Positions 43,497 through 53,513 are shown, numbered from the stretch's first letter. The stretch: 64,000 nucleotides of DNA from Mucilaginibacter sp. (GCA_030445275.1 JAUCSE010000079.1:100328-164327); one strand, 5' to 3'. Notes: generated by a model not told the origin, from the sequence alone. Program-made: numbers and translations.

Positions 43497-45444
43497 ATGA
43501 AGTCAATTATTTTAAACCTGTTTTTGATACTGCTTTCTATAACTACATATGCGCAAACAGATGTTAATGCAAATAGCCCTGATGGTAAAGTAAAATTGAA
43601 CATTAAAATTACTGACGGCACCCCCTACTACAATATTAGTTATGCCGGTAATGAGTTTCTGGGAAAATCGCCGCTTGGTTTAGTAAGTTCGGTGGGTGAT
43701 TTTTCGAAAAACCTGAAACTGGTTAGCCATGTGATCCGCGGGGTAAAAGAATCATATACGCTTAACCGCTCCAAAATAGGCCGGGTTAACTACCAGGCTA
43801 ATGAACTGAAATGTGGTTATGTTAATGCTGCGAATGATACCATTTTTGTCGTTTTCAGGCTAACAAATACAGACGCAGCATTTTCCTACCTGATCCCTCA
43901 AAATGGGAAAGGTAAAATTAGTTGCACTATTGAAAAAGAAACAACGGGCTTTAATTTGCCTGCCGGTACCACAACCTTTATCACTCCACAGGCAACAGCA
44001 GGGATTGGCTATGAACACTCCAAGCCTTCCTATGAAGAAGAATATACCCGTGAAGAACCGGTGGGTTCAAAGTCAACCTATGGATTGGGTTACACTTTTC
44101 CGGCATTATTTCATTTGGGTAATAAAAGGTTGGCTGCTGATATCGGAAACTGGGGTTGATTCAGGTTATGTGGGTACCAGATTATCTGATGGAGATAAAG
44201 GTTTATATACGATTGCTTTCCCTCAACCGGGAGAAAATAATAATATCGGGTTGGCCACGGCCATAGCAAAGTTACCAATGCAAACTTCGTGGAAAACAAT
44301 TGCCCTCGGAAATACTTTAAAACCCATTGTGGAATCTACTGCTGCAACCGATGTGGTCAAACCATTGGTGACTTCTGCTAAGATATTTCCAACGGGTAGG
44401 GCTACCTGGAGTTGGATTGTATGGCAGGATGGCAGTTGCAACTATAACGACCAAGTTACCTATATTGACCTGGCAGCTGCTTTAAAGTGTGAGTTTGTTC
44501 TGATAGATGCTTTTTGGGATGCGAATATTGGAAAAGAGAAAATGGTCGATCTGGTGAATTATGCCAAATCTAAAAATGTCGGCATATTGCTCTGGTACAA
44601 TTCCAACGGAAACTGGAACGGAACCCAGCAAACGCCAAAAGATAAAATGGACACTCATGATGCCCGCGTAAAAGAAATGGAATGGCTGCAACAGATTGGT
44701 GTGAAGGGCTTAAAAATAGATTTTTTCGGGGGCGATAAACAAGCCACGATGAAACTTTATCAGGATATCCTGACAGATGCCGCCACTTACGGTCTGAACG
44801 TCAATTTTCATGGCACTACGCTGCCACGGGGCTGGGAAAGAATGTATCCTAATTATGTGACCAGCGAAGCGGTGCTGGCCTCTGAAAACTTATATTTTCA
44901 GCAAGCTTTCAGTGACCGGTATCCATCTACGGCAACCATCTATCCCTTTACCCGTAATGCGGTGGCTTCTATGGATTTTGGGCCTGTTTTTTTGAACAGC
45001 CGCCTGAGCCGTACGCAAACTAAAGGCTCCATACGCCGCACAACCGACGCTTTTGAAATGGCTACTGCAGTGGTGTTTTTTTCGGCCGTACAGCATTGGG
45101 GCCTCACGCCTGATAACCTAAAAGACAAACCAGCATTTTTGTTTGATTACATCAAAACTGTACCAACTACCTGGGATGAAACCCGCTTTATAGATGGCTA
45201 TCCGGGTAAATACTGCGTTATAGCCCGCCGTAAAGGAACGCGGTGGTATGTAGCAGCTATTAATGGTGAAAATAGTAACAAAGTAATTGAAGTAACACTC
45301 CCCATGCTTGCCGGTAAAATGGTGAACATTATTCAGGATGGTCAAGGTATTGATGCTGCTTATAATACCAAAAAAATTACGCAGAACACAAAATATACTA
45401 TGACGCTGTCGGCCAACGGAGGCACCGTAATTTATACGCAGTAG
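43497..45444 (+). pseudogene. GH97 glycosidase broken by a one-base frameshift
   Basis: The first frame (from 43497, signal peptide LILLSITTYAQ) encodes the GH97 N-terminal beta-sandwich (VNANSPDGKVKLNIKI, PLGLVSSVGDF, YEEEYTREEPVG) and stops at 44159. The rest of the enzyme is in the +1 frame: ETGVDSGYVGTRLS, then the TIM barrel (RATWSWIVWQDG, EFVLIDAFWD, GVKGLKIDFFGGDKQ, LNVNFHGTTLPRGWER) and the C-terminal domain, to 45444. Removing one A from the AAAA at 44124-44127 joins the frames as GNKGWLLISETGVD, the expected GH97 sequence. The complete protein would be about 648 residues, normal for GH97. The IDFF Asp suggests a retaining alpha-galactosidase-like member. The lesion may be a true mutation or an A-run error. 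Confidence 0.88.
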
Positions 45445-45590
45445 CTACCATCAATGGGTGCTCGAAGATACTGTAAACAGCATTTACAAATGTAAATAGC
45501 GGTATGTATATGGATATTAATGATATTTTCACCACAAGTGTTCGGAAGATCAAAAGAAAGTATGGGCATGTGCGACTCCCTCCCAACGGG

Positions 45591-45857
45591 CTACTGTGTG
45601 TACACATCTTTTCAATATGCCCCGTAGGGGCTGAATGTCGGTAGAACCGGGATCAAAAGAAATTTCACGTGCCGTAGGTACGTCACTTTTTAACTTCGTA
45701 GGGTAAATAATAATGCCTTAATAACCATGAAGTCGGCTAGTCTAGTACCGATGGTACTAAAGAGAGGTAGGATTTCATTATTTCTACCGACATTTTGCTC
45801 CTCCGGAGCAGCTTTTTTAAATTATTAGTTCATTGAAAAGATGTGTACACACAGTAG
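45591..45857. mobile_element. 267-bp MITE with 26-bp terminal inverted repeats and 9-bp target duplication
   Basis: The ends 45591-45616 (CTACTGTGTGTACACATCTT, then TTCAAT) and 45832-45857 are exact reverse complements over 26 bp. CCCAACGGG occurs directly on both sides (45582-45590 and 45858-45866), a 9-bp target-site duplication. Removing the element restores a palindrome, CCCTCCC-AAC-GGGAGGG, so it entered a REP-like hairpin. Inside is a second inverted pair, AATGTCGGTAGAA (45634-45646) with its complement at 45782-45794, plus GC-rich small stems. There is no coding capacity, so it must be moved by a transposase encoded elsewhere. Confidence 0.85.
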
Positions 45858-45892
45858 CCCAACGGGAGGGGCAGGGAGGGGTTTATTGACAT

Positions 45893-45925
45893 AAAAAAAG
45901 GAAACAACGACCATGTGTTGTTTCC
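45893..45925 (-). terminator. Terminator of a lost minus-strand tRNA gene
   Basis: A perfect 9-bp stem (GGAAACAAC with GTTGTTTCC) around an 8-nt loop. The plus-strand A7 at 45893-45899 is a U tail for minus transcripts. It directly follows a tRNA-like 3' end, and no intact minus-strand gene lies nearby to the right. Confidence 0.75.
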
Positions 45926-45928
45926 TTA

Positions 45929-45952
45929 AGTACTCAGAGCGGGAATCGAGCC
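45929..45952 (-). other. Decayed tRNA 3' end
   Basis: On the minus strand this reads CTCGATTCCCGC TCTGAGTACT: a T-loop-like CTCGATT, the 3' half of a T-stem CCCGC, and an acceptor strand TCTGAGT with A. The 5' half of the T-stem (GACGG) no longer pairs properly, and no anticodon arm follows upstream. The 3' end is preserved with its terminator while the 5' part is foreign, the pattern left at tRNA integration sites. Confidence 0.45.
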
Positions 45953-46598
45953 GTCCCTGTAAGGTTTTTATTTTCAATGTATTATAATGTGGTATTTAGA
46001 CTACTCAATGAATCATTCAATAAACACATATCAATCGTTACCGATAACCTTATTAAAAAAGTTTTTGTGGTTAATTAATATTCCTAATAATTTAACCCGA
46101 AGCTATGGAGAGGATAGAGATATTCCTAAGCAACTAACGAGATCAGCAATCAGAACAGTTAAAATCCAAAATTTCGCTGGATGGAACACCCTGGTTTGGA
46201 AGAAAGGATAAAATGGCACTGATCAGACGGCGAGGACGCTCGCTATATAGTTGAGTGTTTTAGAATAGACATGTAATAGCCAAGTCAAACTTTTTGGAAG
46301 AAAGTAGCAAAGCACTGCAAGTGATGATCTGTATGTATGCAACAAGGAGAAAAACGGTTATCCGTCCTTTTTCTTTTACGGGAATCGTATAGAAGCATGA
46401 CTTTATCAGTCTTTGCCGAAAATTTAAATTTTGGCGATGCTTTTATAGACCGCTCCATATCCTATTTTAAATCCGAACTTATTTTTTACCTTTAATCTAT
46501 TTCTCTATTTTTAGGGGCTTATTATTGGTGCAATTGACCGGTCTTTGAATATAGCGTAATTGTTTAAGAAACTAATTTATGGTATCAACATATAAACC
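45953..46598. other. Non-coding region before the second sigma/FecR cassette
   Basis: About 650 bp. A 74-codon frame at 45987-46211 has an irregular composition and no family resemblance, so I do not call it. A weak hairpin (ACGG-TTAT-CCGT at 46354-46365, T-rich tail) may terminate transcription. A short frame from 46397 (MTLSVFAENLNFG) is too short to support. Confidence 0.4.
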
Positions 46599-47177
46599 TT
46601 GACACCGACAAACGGACTTACGGATTTTGAATTGTTCGACTTATTAAAGGCAGATGACCGGGAAGCTTTCGCCGAAATCTATAACAGATATAAGTTCATA
46701 TTGCACAACCATGCTTATAAGAAATTAGGGAACAGAGAAGAAGCGAAAGACCTTGTACAAGATGTTTTCTCCAATCTTTGGACAAAACGGTCAGTAATAA
46801 ACCTCCATTCTACTTTATCGGGGTATTTATATACCTCATTAAAAAATGATATTCTGAATTTATTCGCTCACCAGGAAGTTAAAGATAAATATATTGTTTC
46901 AATGGAAGTATTTTCCCGAACGGGAGCTGTATTAACAGATTACCGGATACGTGAAAAGCAGTTTTCAGAGTTAATAGAAAACGAAATTCTAGCGCTACCA
47001 ACCAAAATGCGTAAAGTATTTGAATTAAGCAGAAAATCTCATTTAAACCACAAGGATATTGCAGAACAATTAGATATTTCCGAAAAGACCGTTGACCGGC
47101 AAATATCCAACGCGCTTAAAATTTTAAGAACTAAACTGGGCCTACTGGGCTTTTTAATTTTTCTTATCAAATATTAA
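46599..47177 (+). CDS. FecI-type ECF sigma factor (second cassette)
   Basis: A 192-residue ECF sigma factor starting at a TTG (MTPTNGLTDFEL): the upstream ATG at 46579 runs into a stop after seven codons and no internal ATG precedes region 2. Region 2: AFAEIYNRYKFILHNHAYKK, REEAKDLVQDVFSNLWTKR, GYLYTSLKNDILNL. Region 4: LPTKMRKVFELSRKSHLNHKDIAEQ and LDISEKTVDRQISNALKILR. It ends with a hydrophobic tail (LGLLGFLIFLIKY), as do the other two sigma factors in the window. FecR follows after 108 bp. It is expected to drive the susC/susD pair at 48.6-53.5 kb when released. Confidence 0.92.
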   Translation: MTPTNGLTDFELFDLLKADDREAFAEIYNRYKFILHNHAYKKLGNREEAKDLVQDVFSNLWTKRSVINLHSTLSGYLYTSLKNDILNLFAHQEVKDKYIVSMEVFSRTGAVLTDYRIREKQFSELIENEILALPTKMRKVFELSRKSHLNHKDIAEQLDISEKTVDRQISNALKILRTKLGLLGFLIFLIKY

Positions 47178-47285
47178 GCTACTCCATTTATTATTGTTTG
47201 AAAATTATTTTCATTTCATCTACATGTTGGGCCCTTTATTCCTGCCTTATCCTTTAACCAGTCATTTACAACCTGAAATAAGTGT

Positions 47286-48425
47286 ATGCAGAAACAAAGG
47301 TTTTATCAATTATTTGATAAATATAAGGCGGGGGAATGTACTCCCGATGAGATTGCTTTTATGGAGAGCTGGTATTTCACCTATGAAGACCCGCAGAACG
47401 AAGATATTTCCTTGTCTGATCGTAAAGAGGATTTAGACGAAATATGGAATAATCTGAATGGGGTTCCGCACAGGAAGCAACGTCTTATTTGGCCCCGGAT
47501 GGTTGCAGCAGCCTCGATTTTGATGTTTCTTTCCATCGGTGGCTATTACTTATTTCACAAATCAAATAACCAGGCACAGCTTACTCAAAATAAAATGGAT
47601 GATATTACTCCTGGGAGTAATAAGGCTATTTTAACGTTATCGAATGGCCGGCAAATTCTATTAAACAATTCCCAATCCGGACAGCTTGCAAATCAAAACA
47701 ACACCATTATTACCAATACTGTAAAAGGTCAGGTAGTTTATAAGGCAGGTACCGGAAATGCTGATTTGACTCCGGAACAGGTACTTTATAATATCATGAC
47801 TACACCCAAGGGCGGCCAGTATCAGGTGATCCTGCCTGACGGCAGTAAAGTATTGCTCAATGCAGCTTCTTCTTTGCGTTATCCCGCGGCCTTTACCGGA
47901 AAAGAACGGAAGGTAGAATTAACTGGTGAGGCATATTTTGAGGTAATTCATAATGCAAAATCCCCTTTTAGAGTGATTACCGGCGGTCAGGTCGTGGAAG
48001 ATATCGGTACACATTTCAATGTAAATGCTTATGATGATGAGCATTTGATTAAAACCACCCTGATAGAAGGTAGTGTTAAGCTTTCTGCTAAAGACCGGCA
48101 GGTCATACTTAAACCCGGACAACAGTCAAGATTAAATGTTGACTCAGCGGATCAAGGCATTAAGGTAATTGAAGATGCTAATGTAGAGGAAGCAATTGCC
48201 TGGAAGAATGGCTATTTCAGGTTCAATAATAATAAGATACCTGAAATAATGCGCCAGTTATCCCGCTGGTATGATGTCGATATTATTTACAAGGGACCCG
48301 TCACCAACGAGGGGTTAAATGGCAAAATATCACGATTTAAAAATATCAGCCAGGTTTTGCAGATGCTGGAATCTACCGGATTAGTTCATTTTAAAATACA
48401 TGGAAAGGAGGTTACCATTATATAA
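47286..48425 (+). CDS. FecR-family anti-sigma factor (second cassette)
   Basis: A 379-residue protein. The cytoplasmic N-terminal part begins QRFYQLFDKYKAGECTPDEI, the membrane helix lies at about 77-94 (MVAAASILMFLSIGGYYLF), and a periplasmic FecR domain follows with SNKAILTLSNGRQILLNN, VILPDGSKVLLNAASSLRY, VELTGEAYFEVIHNAKSPF and VEDIGTHFNVNAYDDE. The DUF4974 end has AWKNGYFRFNNNKIPEIM and VLQMLESTGLVHF. It is closely similar in layout to the FecR at 54852 (both have the NKAILTLSNG segment) and less so to the one at 19813, so these two cassettes probably arose from one lineage. Confidence 0.92.
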   Translation: MQKQRFYQLFDKYKAGECTPDEIAFMESWYFTYEDPQNEDISLSDRKEDLDEIWNNLNGVPHRKQRLIWPRMVAAASILMFLSIGGYYLFHKSNNQAQLTQNKMDDITPGSNKAILTLSNGRQILLNNSQSGQLANQNNTIITNTVKGQVVYKAGTGNADLTPEQVLYNIMTTPKGGQYQVILPDGSKVLLNAASSLRYPAAFTGKERKVELTGEAYFEVIHNAKSPFRVITGGQVVEDIGTHFNVNAYDDEHLIKTTLIEGSVKLSAKDRQVILKPGQQSRLNVDSADQGIKVIEDANVEEAIAWKNGYFRFNNNKIPEIMRQLSRWYDVDIIYKGPVTNEGLNGKISRFKNISQVLQMLESTGLVHFKIHGKEVTII

Positions 48426-48583
48426 TAAAAACGCTTACTTAATCCCTGGCATAAAAGAGCCATTCCGGTTGGCGCCGGAATAGCCTAAGCCAGATTTAAT
48501 CAAATAATTAACCAATTATTCTACCGCGGAATGCCCAAGTCAATCCTAATGAGCAGGCATCCGCATTAAATCATGACGTACAA

Positions 48584-51500
48584 ATGTACAATAAAATTCA
48601 CCCTAATTTTTATGTGGGGCTATACGGCCGTACAACCAATATTCTGTTGATCATGAAGTTGACCACGTTTTTGTTGCTCACAACAATCTTACAAGTAAGC
48701 GCAACTGCTTTTGCACAGAAAATAACTTTATCTGAAAAGAATATGCCTTTAAACCTGGTTTTTGAAAAGATCAGTAATCAAACCGGTTTTGATTTCCTTT
48801 ATCCAACATCTATGCTAAATGAAGCCAGGCCAGTGACTATCCGGATGGAAAACGTGGAATTGAACGATGTTTTAAAAAAACTGTTTGACGGGCAACCTTT
48901 GACCTATACGATCATTAATAAATCGGTAGTGGTGTCAAAAAAACAACAACCCGTTTCCGATACAGCTAAGTCGGTAACTATCGCTGGACGTATTTTTGAG
49001 GCCAAAGATCCTCCGCTTCCGCTTCAGGGGGTTTTGATCAGGCTGGCTGGCTCCACCGTAGCGACAGTGACGGATGCCAATGGCTTTTTTAAACTTGACA
49101 ACGTGCCGGTCAACGGCACTTTGCAAATAACCATGATTGGTTATAAAAGCCAGGATTATCTGGTAAGAAAGGGGAAGGCAGACCTTACGATTTCCCTTAG
49201 TCAATCCCTATCGGAGTTGGATCAGGTGATCGTTACGGGACTCGCGAAGCAAAAAGTACGGGAAATTGCCAGCTCCGTTACATCCATCAATATGGAAAAC
49301 GTAAAAAACAAGCCCGTAGTGCAGCTTTCCCAGGCTTTACAAGGCGGCGGCACCGGCATTCAGGTTAGCCAGGGTAGTGGGTTGGTTGGCAGTGATCAGG
49401 CCAATATAACCATTCGGGGCGTTGCTACTGTTAATAGTACATCCCCTTTAGTATTGGTAGATGGTGTTCCATATGATATGAATAACCTGGACCCAAACAC
49501 CGTCTCCAGTATTACGGTGTTAAAAGATGCCGCTGCCGCATCTATGTACGGCGCGCGCGGGGCAAACGGGGTAATTGTAATCACTACCAAGCGGGGAGTT
49601 GCGGGCACTATCAATGTTGAGTACAACGGTTACTATGGTATTCAACAACCTACCTATAAGCCAGATTTTGTGGATGCCCCTACTTATATGAAAATGATCA
49701 ACCAGAGAAGCATCAATGCAGGCAGTACCCCTACATACAGCCAGGGAGCTATTGATTCGACTGCTTCGGGCCGTTACCCCATACAGTACCCCAATACAAA
49801 CTGGACATCTTTGACCTTGCGGAACGCGATACCCATTCAGCAACATTCGCTGTTGGTTTCTGGTGGTAATACTGCTTCCCGGTTTATGATAAATGTCAAT
49901 AATACCAGCCAATTGGGTCAGTTGCAAGAGCTTCAGAGCACCCCGTTGTCGAAATTCAGCCGTACCACCGTCCGGATAAACACTACGGTGGATTTAACAA
50001 AAAATTTCTTTGTGTACACGGACTTATTTGCCGCGCGGACCGATCAAACAGAACCCCATGTAGGTCAGGACGGTCGCAACACTTCCTATTTTTACAGCAG
50101 GTTATACCTTGCCCCGCCAAATGTAGAAGCAAAATATCCTGCCAAGCCGGCCAGTGAATTGCCGGCTTACATTCCTCCAGGTTATACTTTTTACGGACTT
50201 ACAGGAGAAGGCTGGAACCCGGTCGCTTTACTTGAATTGGCGGGAAGCCAGAAAACCTCCTCCAATCTGGCCGTTATCAATATGCGGCCACAATGGAAAA
50301 TATCGGACAATTTAACTTTTAACGGTCAGGCAAGCTACAACGTTGGCTCCGGTGTTACCAAGATAAACCAGGCCAGTCATACTTATTATAATTATTACAA
50401 TTATTTATCTGAGGGTTCAGCAATACCTCTTGAACAAAATTCTTCTTTGAATGGGGGGCAAACCTATTTCTTATGGGGAGGAAATCTGGACTATAAGCGA
50501 AATTTTGAAAAACACTCTTTTAGCATCTTAGGTGGCTATACGCAAGAACTGTCGTCCAACCAATTGACAGATATAGCTTTACGATCTATGTTTGTGAAGT
50601 CGACCTATGTTTATGATGAACGTTATTTGGTGGAAGCAGGTATACGAAGGGATGGTTCATCGATTTTTGGCCCAGGCCATAAATGGGGCAATTTTCCTTC
50701 TATTGCCCTTGGATGGAACGTTGACAGGGAGCCTTTCTTTAAGGTAAATGAAATCAGCGCCTGGAAAATACGGGCTTCCTTTGGAAGCCTTGGCAATAAT
50801 AATGTCAATCCTTACCAGTATCAAACTACGATTAACGGCGGCGGCCCGGAAAACAATATCGGCAACCCGGATATTCAATGGGAACGGACTAAAATGTTCA
50901 ATTTCGGTACCGATATCAGTTTAAAATCAGGTTTTGATGTCACCATAGATTGGTTCAATAAAAGGACAAACGATATTTTATTTCAAACGCCACCACTATT
51001 AACAGGGGGAATTGGTACCGGAAATACCACTCCGTTAGTGAATTCCTTTAGCGCGAGGGTAGATGGATTGGAGGTCAATTTAAAATACCACAAAGCATTT
51101 TCCAAAGATTTTAGTTTCAATACAGGTGTGGGGTATACCCGACAAACAAGCCGGGTTATGCAATTGCTAAATAACAATGAACCTATCATTAACGGCAATA
51201 CCATTTTATCCGTAGGCGGGCCTCTTTACGCGAATTACGGTTACCGGTCCAACGGGCTCTTGCAGCAGGGTGATATTGACAATCCTAAAATTGCAAAAAT
51301 ATCGGGCCAGCAGGCCGGCGATATAAAATATGTTGATACCAACGGCGACGGTATAATTAATTCAAGCGACAGGGTGCCCCTGGGGCCTACAAATCCTACC
51401 AATATCTTTTTTGCCAATCTAGGGTTCAATTATAAGGGATTTGATTTTGCTGCTCTCGTTTCCGGGCAATCCGGCTCTGATATATTTTATACCGGTCAAT

Positions 51501-51859
51501 TGGCTAATCCCTTTAACGGGGGCGAGGAGACAACTCCCCAAAAATCACAGACTGATACCTGGACACCTCAAAACACCAACGCGCCATTGCCGAGGATAGT
51601 AGATGGGGGGAACTTAGACTTTTCCGATTTTTATAAGCATAATGGCGCTTTCCTAAGGGTTCGTTATATACAGGTAGGATACACATTTCCCCAGGACTGG
51701 TGTAATAAGATTAGCGTAAAATCACTCAGGATATATTTCAATGCACAAAATCCATTTACTTTTTCTTCGGTAAAACTGGTAGATCCTGAGTCACAAGGCA
51801 GCTTATATACAGTCCCTATCATGAAAATGTTTACATGCGGCCTCAATCTAAAATTTTAA
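48584..51859 (+). CDS. SusC/RagA-type TonB-dependent receptor with STN domain
   Basis: A 1,091-residue receptor. About 23 residues (MYNKIHPNFYVGLYG...) precede the usual signal peptide (MKLTTFLLLTTILQVSATAFAQ), a pre-signal extension seen in many Sphingobacteriia SusC proteins. The STN domain (ITLSEKNMPLNLVFEKI, FDFLYPTSM) spans about 47-120. A carboxypeptidase-regulatory-like domain lies at about 128-210, and the plug has VQLSQALQGGGTGIQVSQG, PLVLVDGVPYDMN, VSSITVLKDAAAASMYGARG and NGVIVITTKRG. The barrel ends MKMFTCGLNLKF. The STN domain implies signalling through the FecR encoded upstream. No glycosidase gene is linked, so the substrate could be a peptide, a glycan processed elsewhere or another large ligand. 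Confidence 0.95.
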   Translation: MYNKIHPNFYVGLYGRTTNILLIMKLTTFLLLTTILQVSATAFAQKITLSEKNMPLNLVFEKISNQTGFDFLYPTSMLNEARPVTIRMENVELNDVLKKLFDGQPLTYTIINKSVVVSKKQQPVSDTAKSVTIAGRIFEAKDPPLPLQGVLIRLAGSTVATVTDANGFFKLDNVPVNGTLQITMIGYKSQDYLVRKGKADLTISLSQSLSELDQVIVTGLAKQKVREIASSVTSINMENVKNKPVVQLSQALQGGGTGIQVSQGSGLVGSDQANITIRGVATVNSTSPLVLVDGVPYDMNNLDPNTVSSITVLKDAAAASMYGARGANGVIVITTKRGVAGTINVEYNGYYGIQQPTYKPDFVDAPTYMKMINQRSINAGSTPTYSQGAIDSTASGRYPIQYPNTNWTSLTLRNAIPIQQHSLLVSGGNTASRFMINVNNTSQLGQLQELQSTPLSKFSRTTVRINTTVDLTKNFFVYTDLFAARTDQTEPHVGQDGRNTSYFYSRLYLAPPNVEAKYPAKPASELPAYIPPGYTFYGLTGEGWNPVALLELAGSQKTSSNLAVINMRPQWKISDNLTFNGQASYNVGSGVTKINQASHTYYNYYNYLSEGSAIPLEQNSSLNGGQTYFLWGGNLDYKRNFEKHSFSILGGYTQELSSNQLTDIALRSMFVKSTYVYDERYLVEAGIRRDGSSIFGPGHKWGNFPSIALGWNVDREPFFKVNEISAWKIRASFGSLGNNNVNPYQYQTTINGGGPENNIGNPDIQWERTKMFNFGTDISLKSGFDVTIDWFNKRTNDILFQTPPLLTGGIGTGNTTPLVNSFSARVDGLEVNLKYHKAFSKDFSFNTGVGYTRQTSRVMQLLNNNEPIINGNTILSVGGPLYANYGYRSNGLLQQGDIDNPKIAKISGQQAGDIKYVDTNGDGIINSSDRVPLGPTNPTNIFFANLGFNYKGFDFAALVSGQSGSDIFYTGQLANPFNGGEETTPQKSQTDTWTPQNTNAPLPRIVDGGNLDFSDFYKHNGAFLRVRYIQVGYTFPQDWCNKISVKSLRIYFNAQNPFTFSSVKLVDPESQGSLYTVPIMKMFTCGLNLKF

Positions 51860-51887
51860 TCGGAATCTGAACATAAAAGACATAAAG

Positions 51888-53513
51888 ATGAAATATATTA
51901 TAAAATACATCATAGTTTTTATTTTGATTGTAACTGTGTTCGCCGGTTGCAAGAAGGACAATTTTTTAACCCGGGATAATCCGAGCGCCACGACCGACGC
52001 ACAATTTTGGCAAACGCAGGAGCAGTTGAGCGGATACCTGGATCAGATTTACACGAACGCCATTCCAAGCGCTTCCTTAAGTAATTATGGTGCTCCCTGG
52101 CCGAATGCCCACATGGACATGTCAGGAATAACTGATGAAGTGGTGTATAGGTCAAATTATAGTGACTGGCAGAATTTTGTAAACGGAACAGCTACTTCTT
52201 CTATAGATATTGCTAACACTTTATACGGTCAAAATTATAGGGATATCAGAAATGCCTGCCGCATTTTGGAAAATTATAAGCGGATATATATCCAGGATAC
52301 GGTGCTTAGAGAAAGGTATGCCGCCGAAGCGAGAGCCTTAAGGGCATACGCTCATTTGAAATTGTTCCAGTTTTATGGCCCCATCCCAATCGTTACAACA
52401 AGTTTGACGGTTAGCGCCGCCCAGAACACCCCGCGTAATACCCAGGATGAAGATGTAAACTTCATCTCAAAAGAACTGGATGCTGCTGCCACCTTGCTGC
52501 CTGCAACCTATAATAGTTCCGATGTAAAGCGCATTACCAAAGGCGCTTGTTATGCCATGCAGGTACAGTTGTACCTTGCCGTGAAAAATTATCCGAAAGT
52601 AATTGAATATACCCAGAAGCTGATCGGGTTAAGTGTATACCGGTTATACACCTCATCCACGCCGGGAGCCAATAGCTATTCCGAGTTGTTCGGCTACAAT
52701 GCCTTGCTGAATAATGAGGAAATTCTGATCAATCCTCAAGGGGCTAATCAAGTGTTTTTCAGGTACGGCCCCGCCTCTGTAGGCTCGCAGGCTGTACTCA
52801 GCCCAACCGCGGCATTGGTCAATACCTATGAAACCCGGCAGGGGAAAACCTTGCAAGAACTAGGTAATGATAGTCTGATGGCCTATTGGAAAAATCCATT
52901 GTATCATAACAACAGGGATCCACGGTTGGTGGCGAGTGTTTTATGTCCCGGCCAAACTTTTGTGGGCCGTCTCCTGAATCCATTTAATACTTCTGGGGCA
53001 GATGCCATTGGAAGACCTCAGTCTACATTTACCGGCTATTGGTGCAGGAAATATCTGGACTCTACTGATGTATCAAGAGGTACAAGCGGCAATTTAAATT
53101 TTATGGTTATCCGATACCCGGAAATGCTATTAAGTTATGTAGAAGCCCTGGTGGAATCAGGAGACTGGGCAAATCCTGACATTAAACGCTATTTGAACAT
53201 GATAAGAAATCGTGCAGGCATGCCTAATTACGACGAAACAGTGTATAACACGCAGGATAAAATACGTGAATTATATAGGAGAGAGCGGATGGTAGAGCTT
53301 GCTTTTGAAGGCACACGCCTGTTCGATATTCGACGTTGGGGTATTGGAGTACAGGTATTAAACGGACCGGCACAGGGGGCCATAAACCCGGCCACCGGAC
53401 AACCTGTAACTGCAGAAACTCGAACATTTAATGCGAATAGGGATAATCTTTGGCCAATCCCATTAACAGAAATAAATGACAACAACGCCATGAAGCAAAA
53501 CCCTAATTGGTAA
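51888..53513 (+). CDS. SusD/RagB-type lipoprotein (second cassette)
   Basis: A 541-residue lipoprotein, lipobox FAGC (Cys21), typical RagB/SusD family. DNPSATTDAQFWQTQEQLSGYLDQIY is the conserved start (motif shown in part as DNPSATTDAQFW). The TPR-like core has RYAAEARALRAYAHLKLFQFY and FGPIPIV-type text (FYGPIPIVTTSL). The C-terminus has MVIRYPEMLLSYVEALVES, YLNMIRNRAGMP, LYRRERMVELAFEGTRLFDIR and LWPIPLTEINDN, the standard SusD ending. It lies 28 bp after susC. A 41-bp palindrome 150 bp downstream may close the operon. Confidence 0.94.
   Translation: MKYIIKYIIVFILIVTVFAGCKKDNFLTRDNPSATTDAQFWQTQEQLSGYLDQIYTNAIPSASLSNYGAPWPNAHMDMSGITDEVVYRSNYSDWQNFVNGTATSSIDIANTLYGQNYRDIRNACRILENYKRIYIQDTVLRERYAAEARALRAYAHLKLFQFYGPIPIVTTSLTVSAAQNTPRNTQDEDVNFISKELDAAATLLPATYNSSDVKRITKGACYAMQVQLYLAVKNYPKVIEYTQKLIGLSVYRLYTSSTPGANSYSELFGYNALLNNEEILINPQGANQVFFRYGPASVGSQAVLSPTAALVNTYETRQGKTLQELGNDSLMAYWKNPLYHNNRDPRLVASVLCPGQTFVGRLLNPFNTSGADAIGRPQSTFTGYWCRKYLDSTDVSRGTSGNLNFMVIRYPEMLLSYVEALVESGDWANPDIKRYLNMIRNRAGMPNYDETVYNTQDKIRELYRRERMVELAFEGTRLFDIRRWGIGVQVLNGPAQGAINPATGQPVTAETRTFNANRDNLWPIPLTEINDNNAMKQNPNW

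Noticed and set aside
44120..44160. Programmed ribosomal frameshift in GH97
   Set aside because: The A-run is only four bases with no stimulatory structure seen, and GH97 enzymes are not known to need frameshifting. Mutation or sequencing error is simpler.
45591..45857. CRISPR or attC-like array
   Set aside because: Only one inverted pair with a target duplication is present; there are no regularly spaced direct repeats here or elsewhere in the window.
45987..46211. 74-residue frame after the tRNA remnant
   Set aside because: No recognisable domain, no clear ribosome site and irregular composition in a region that is otherwise non-coding.
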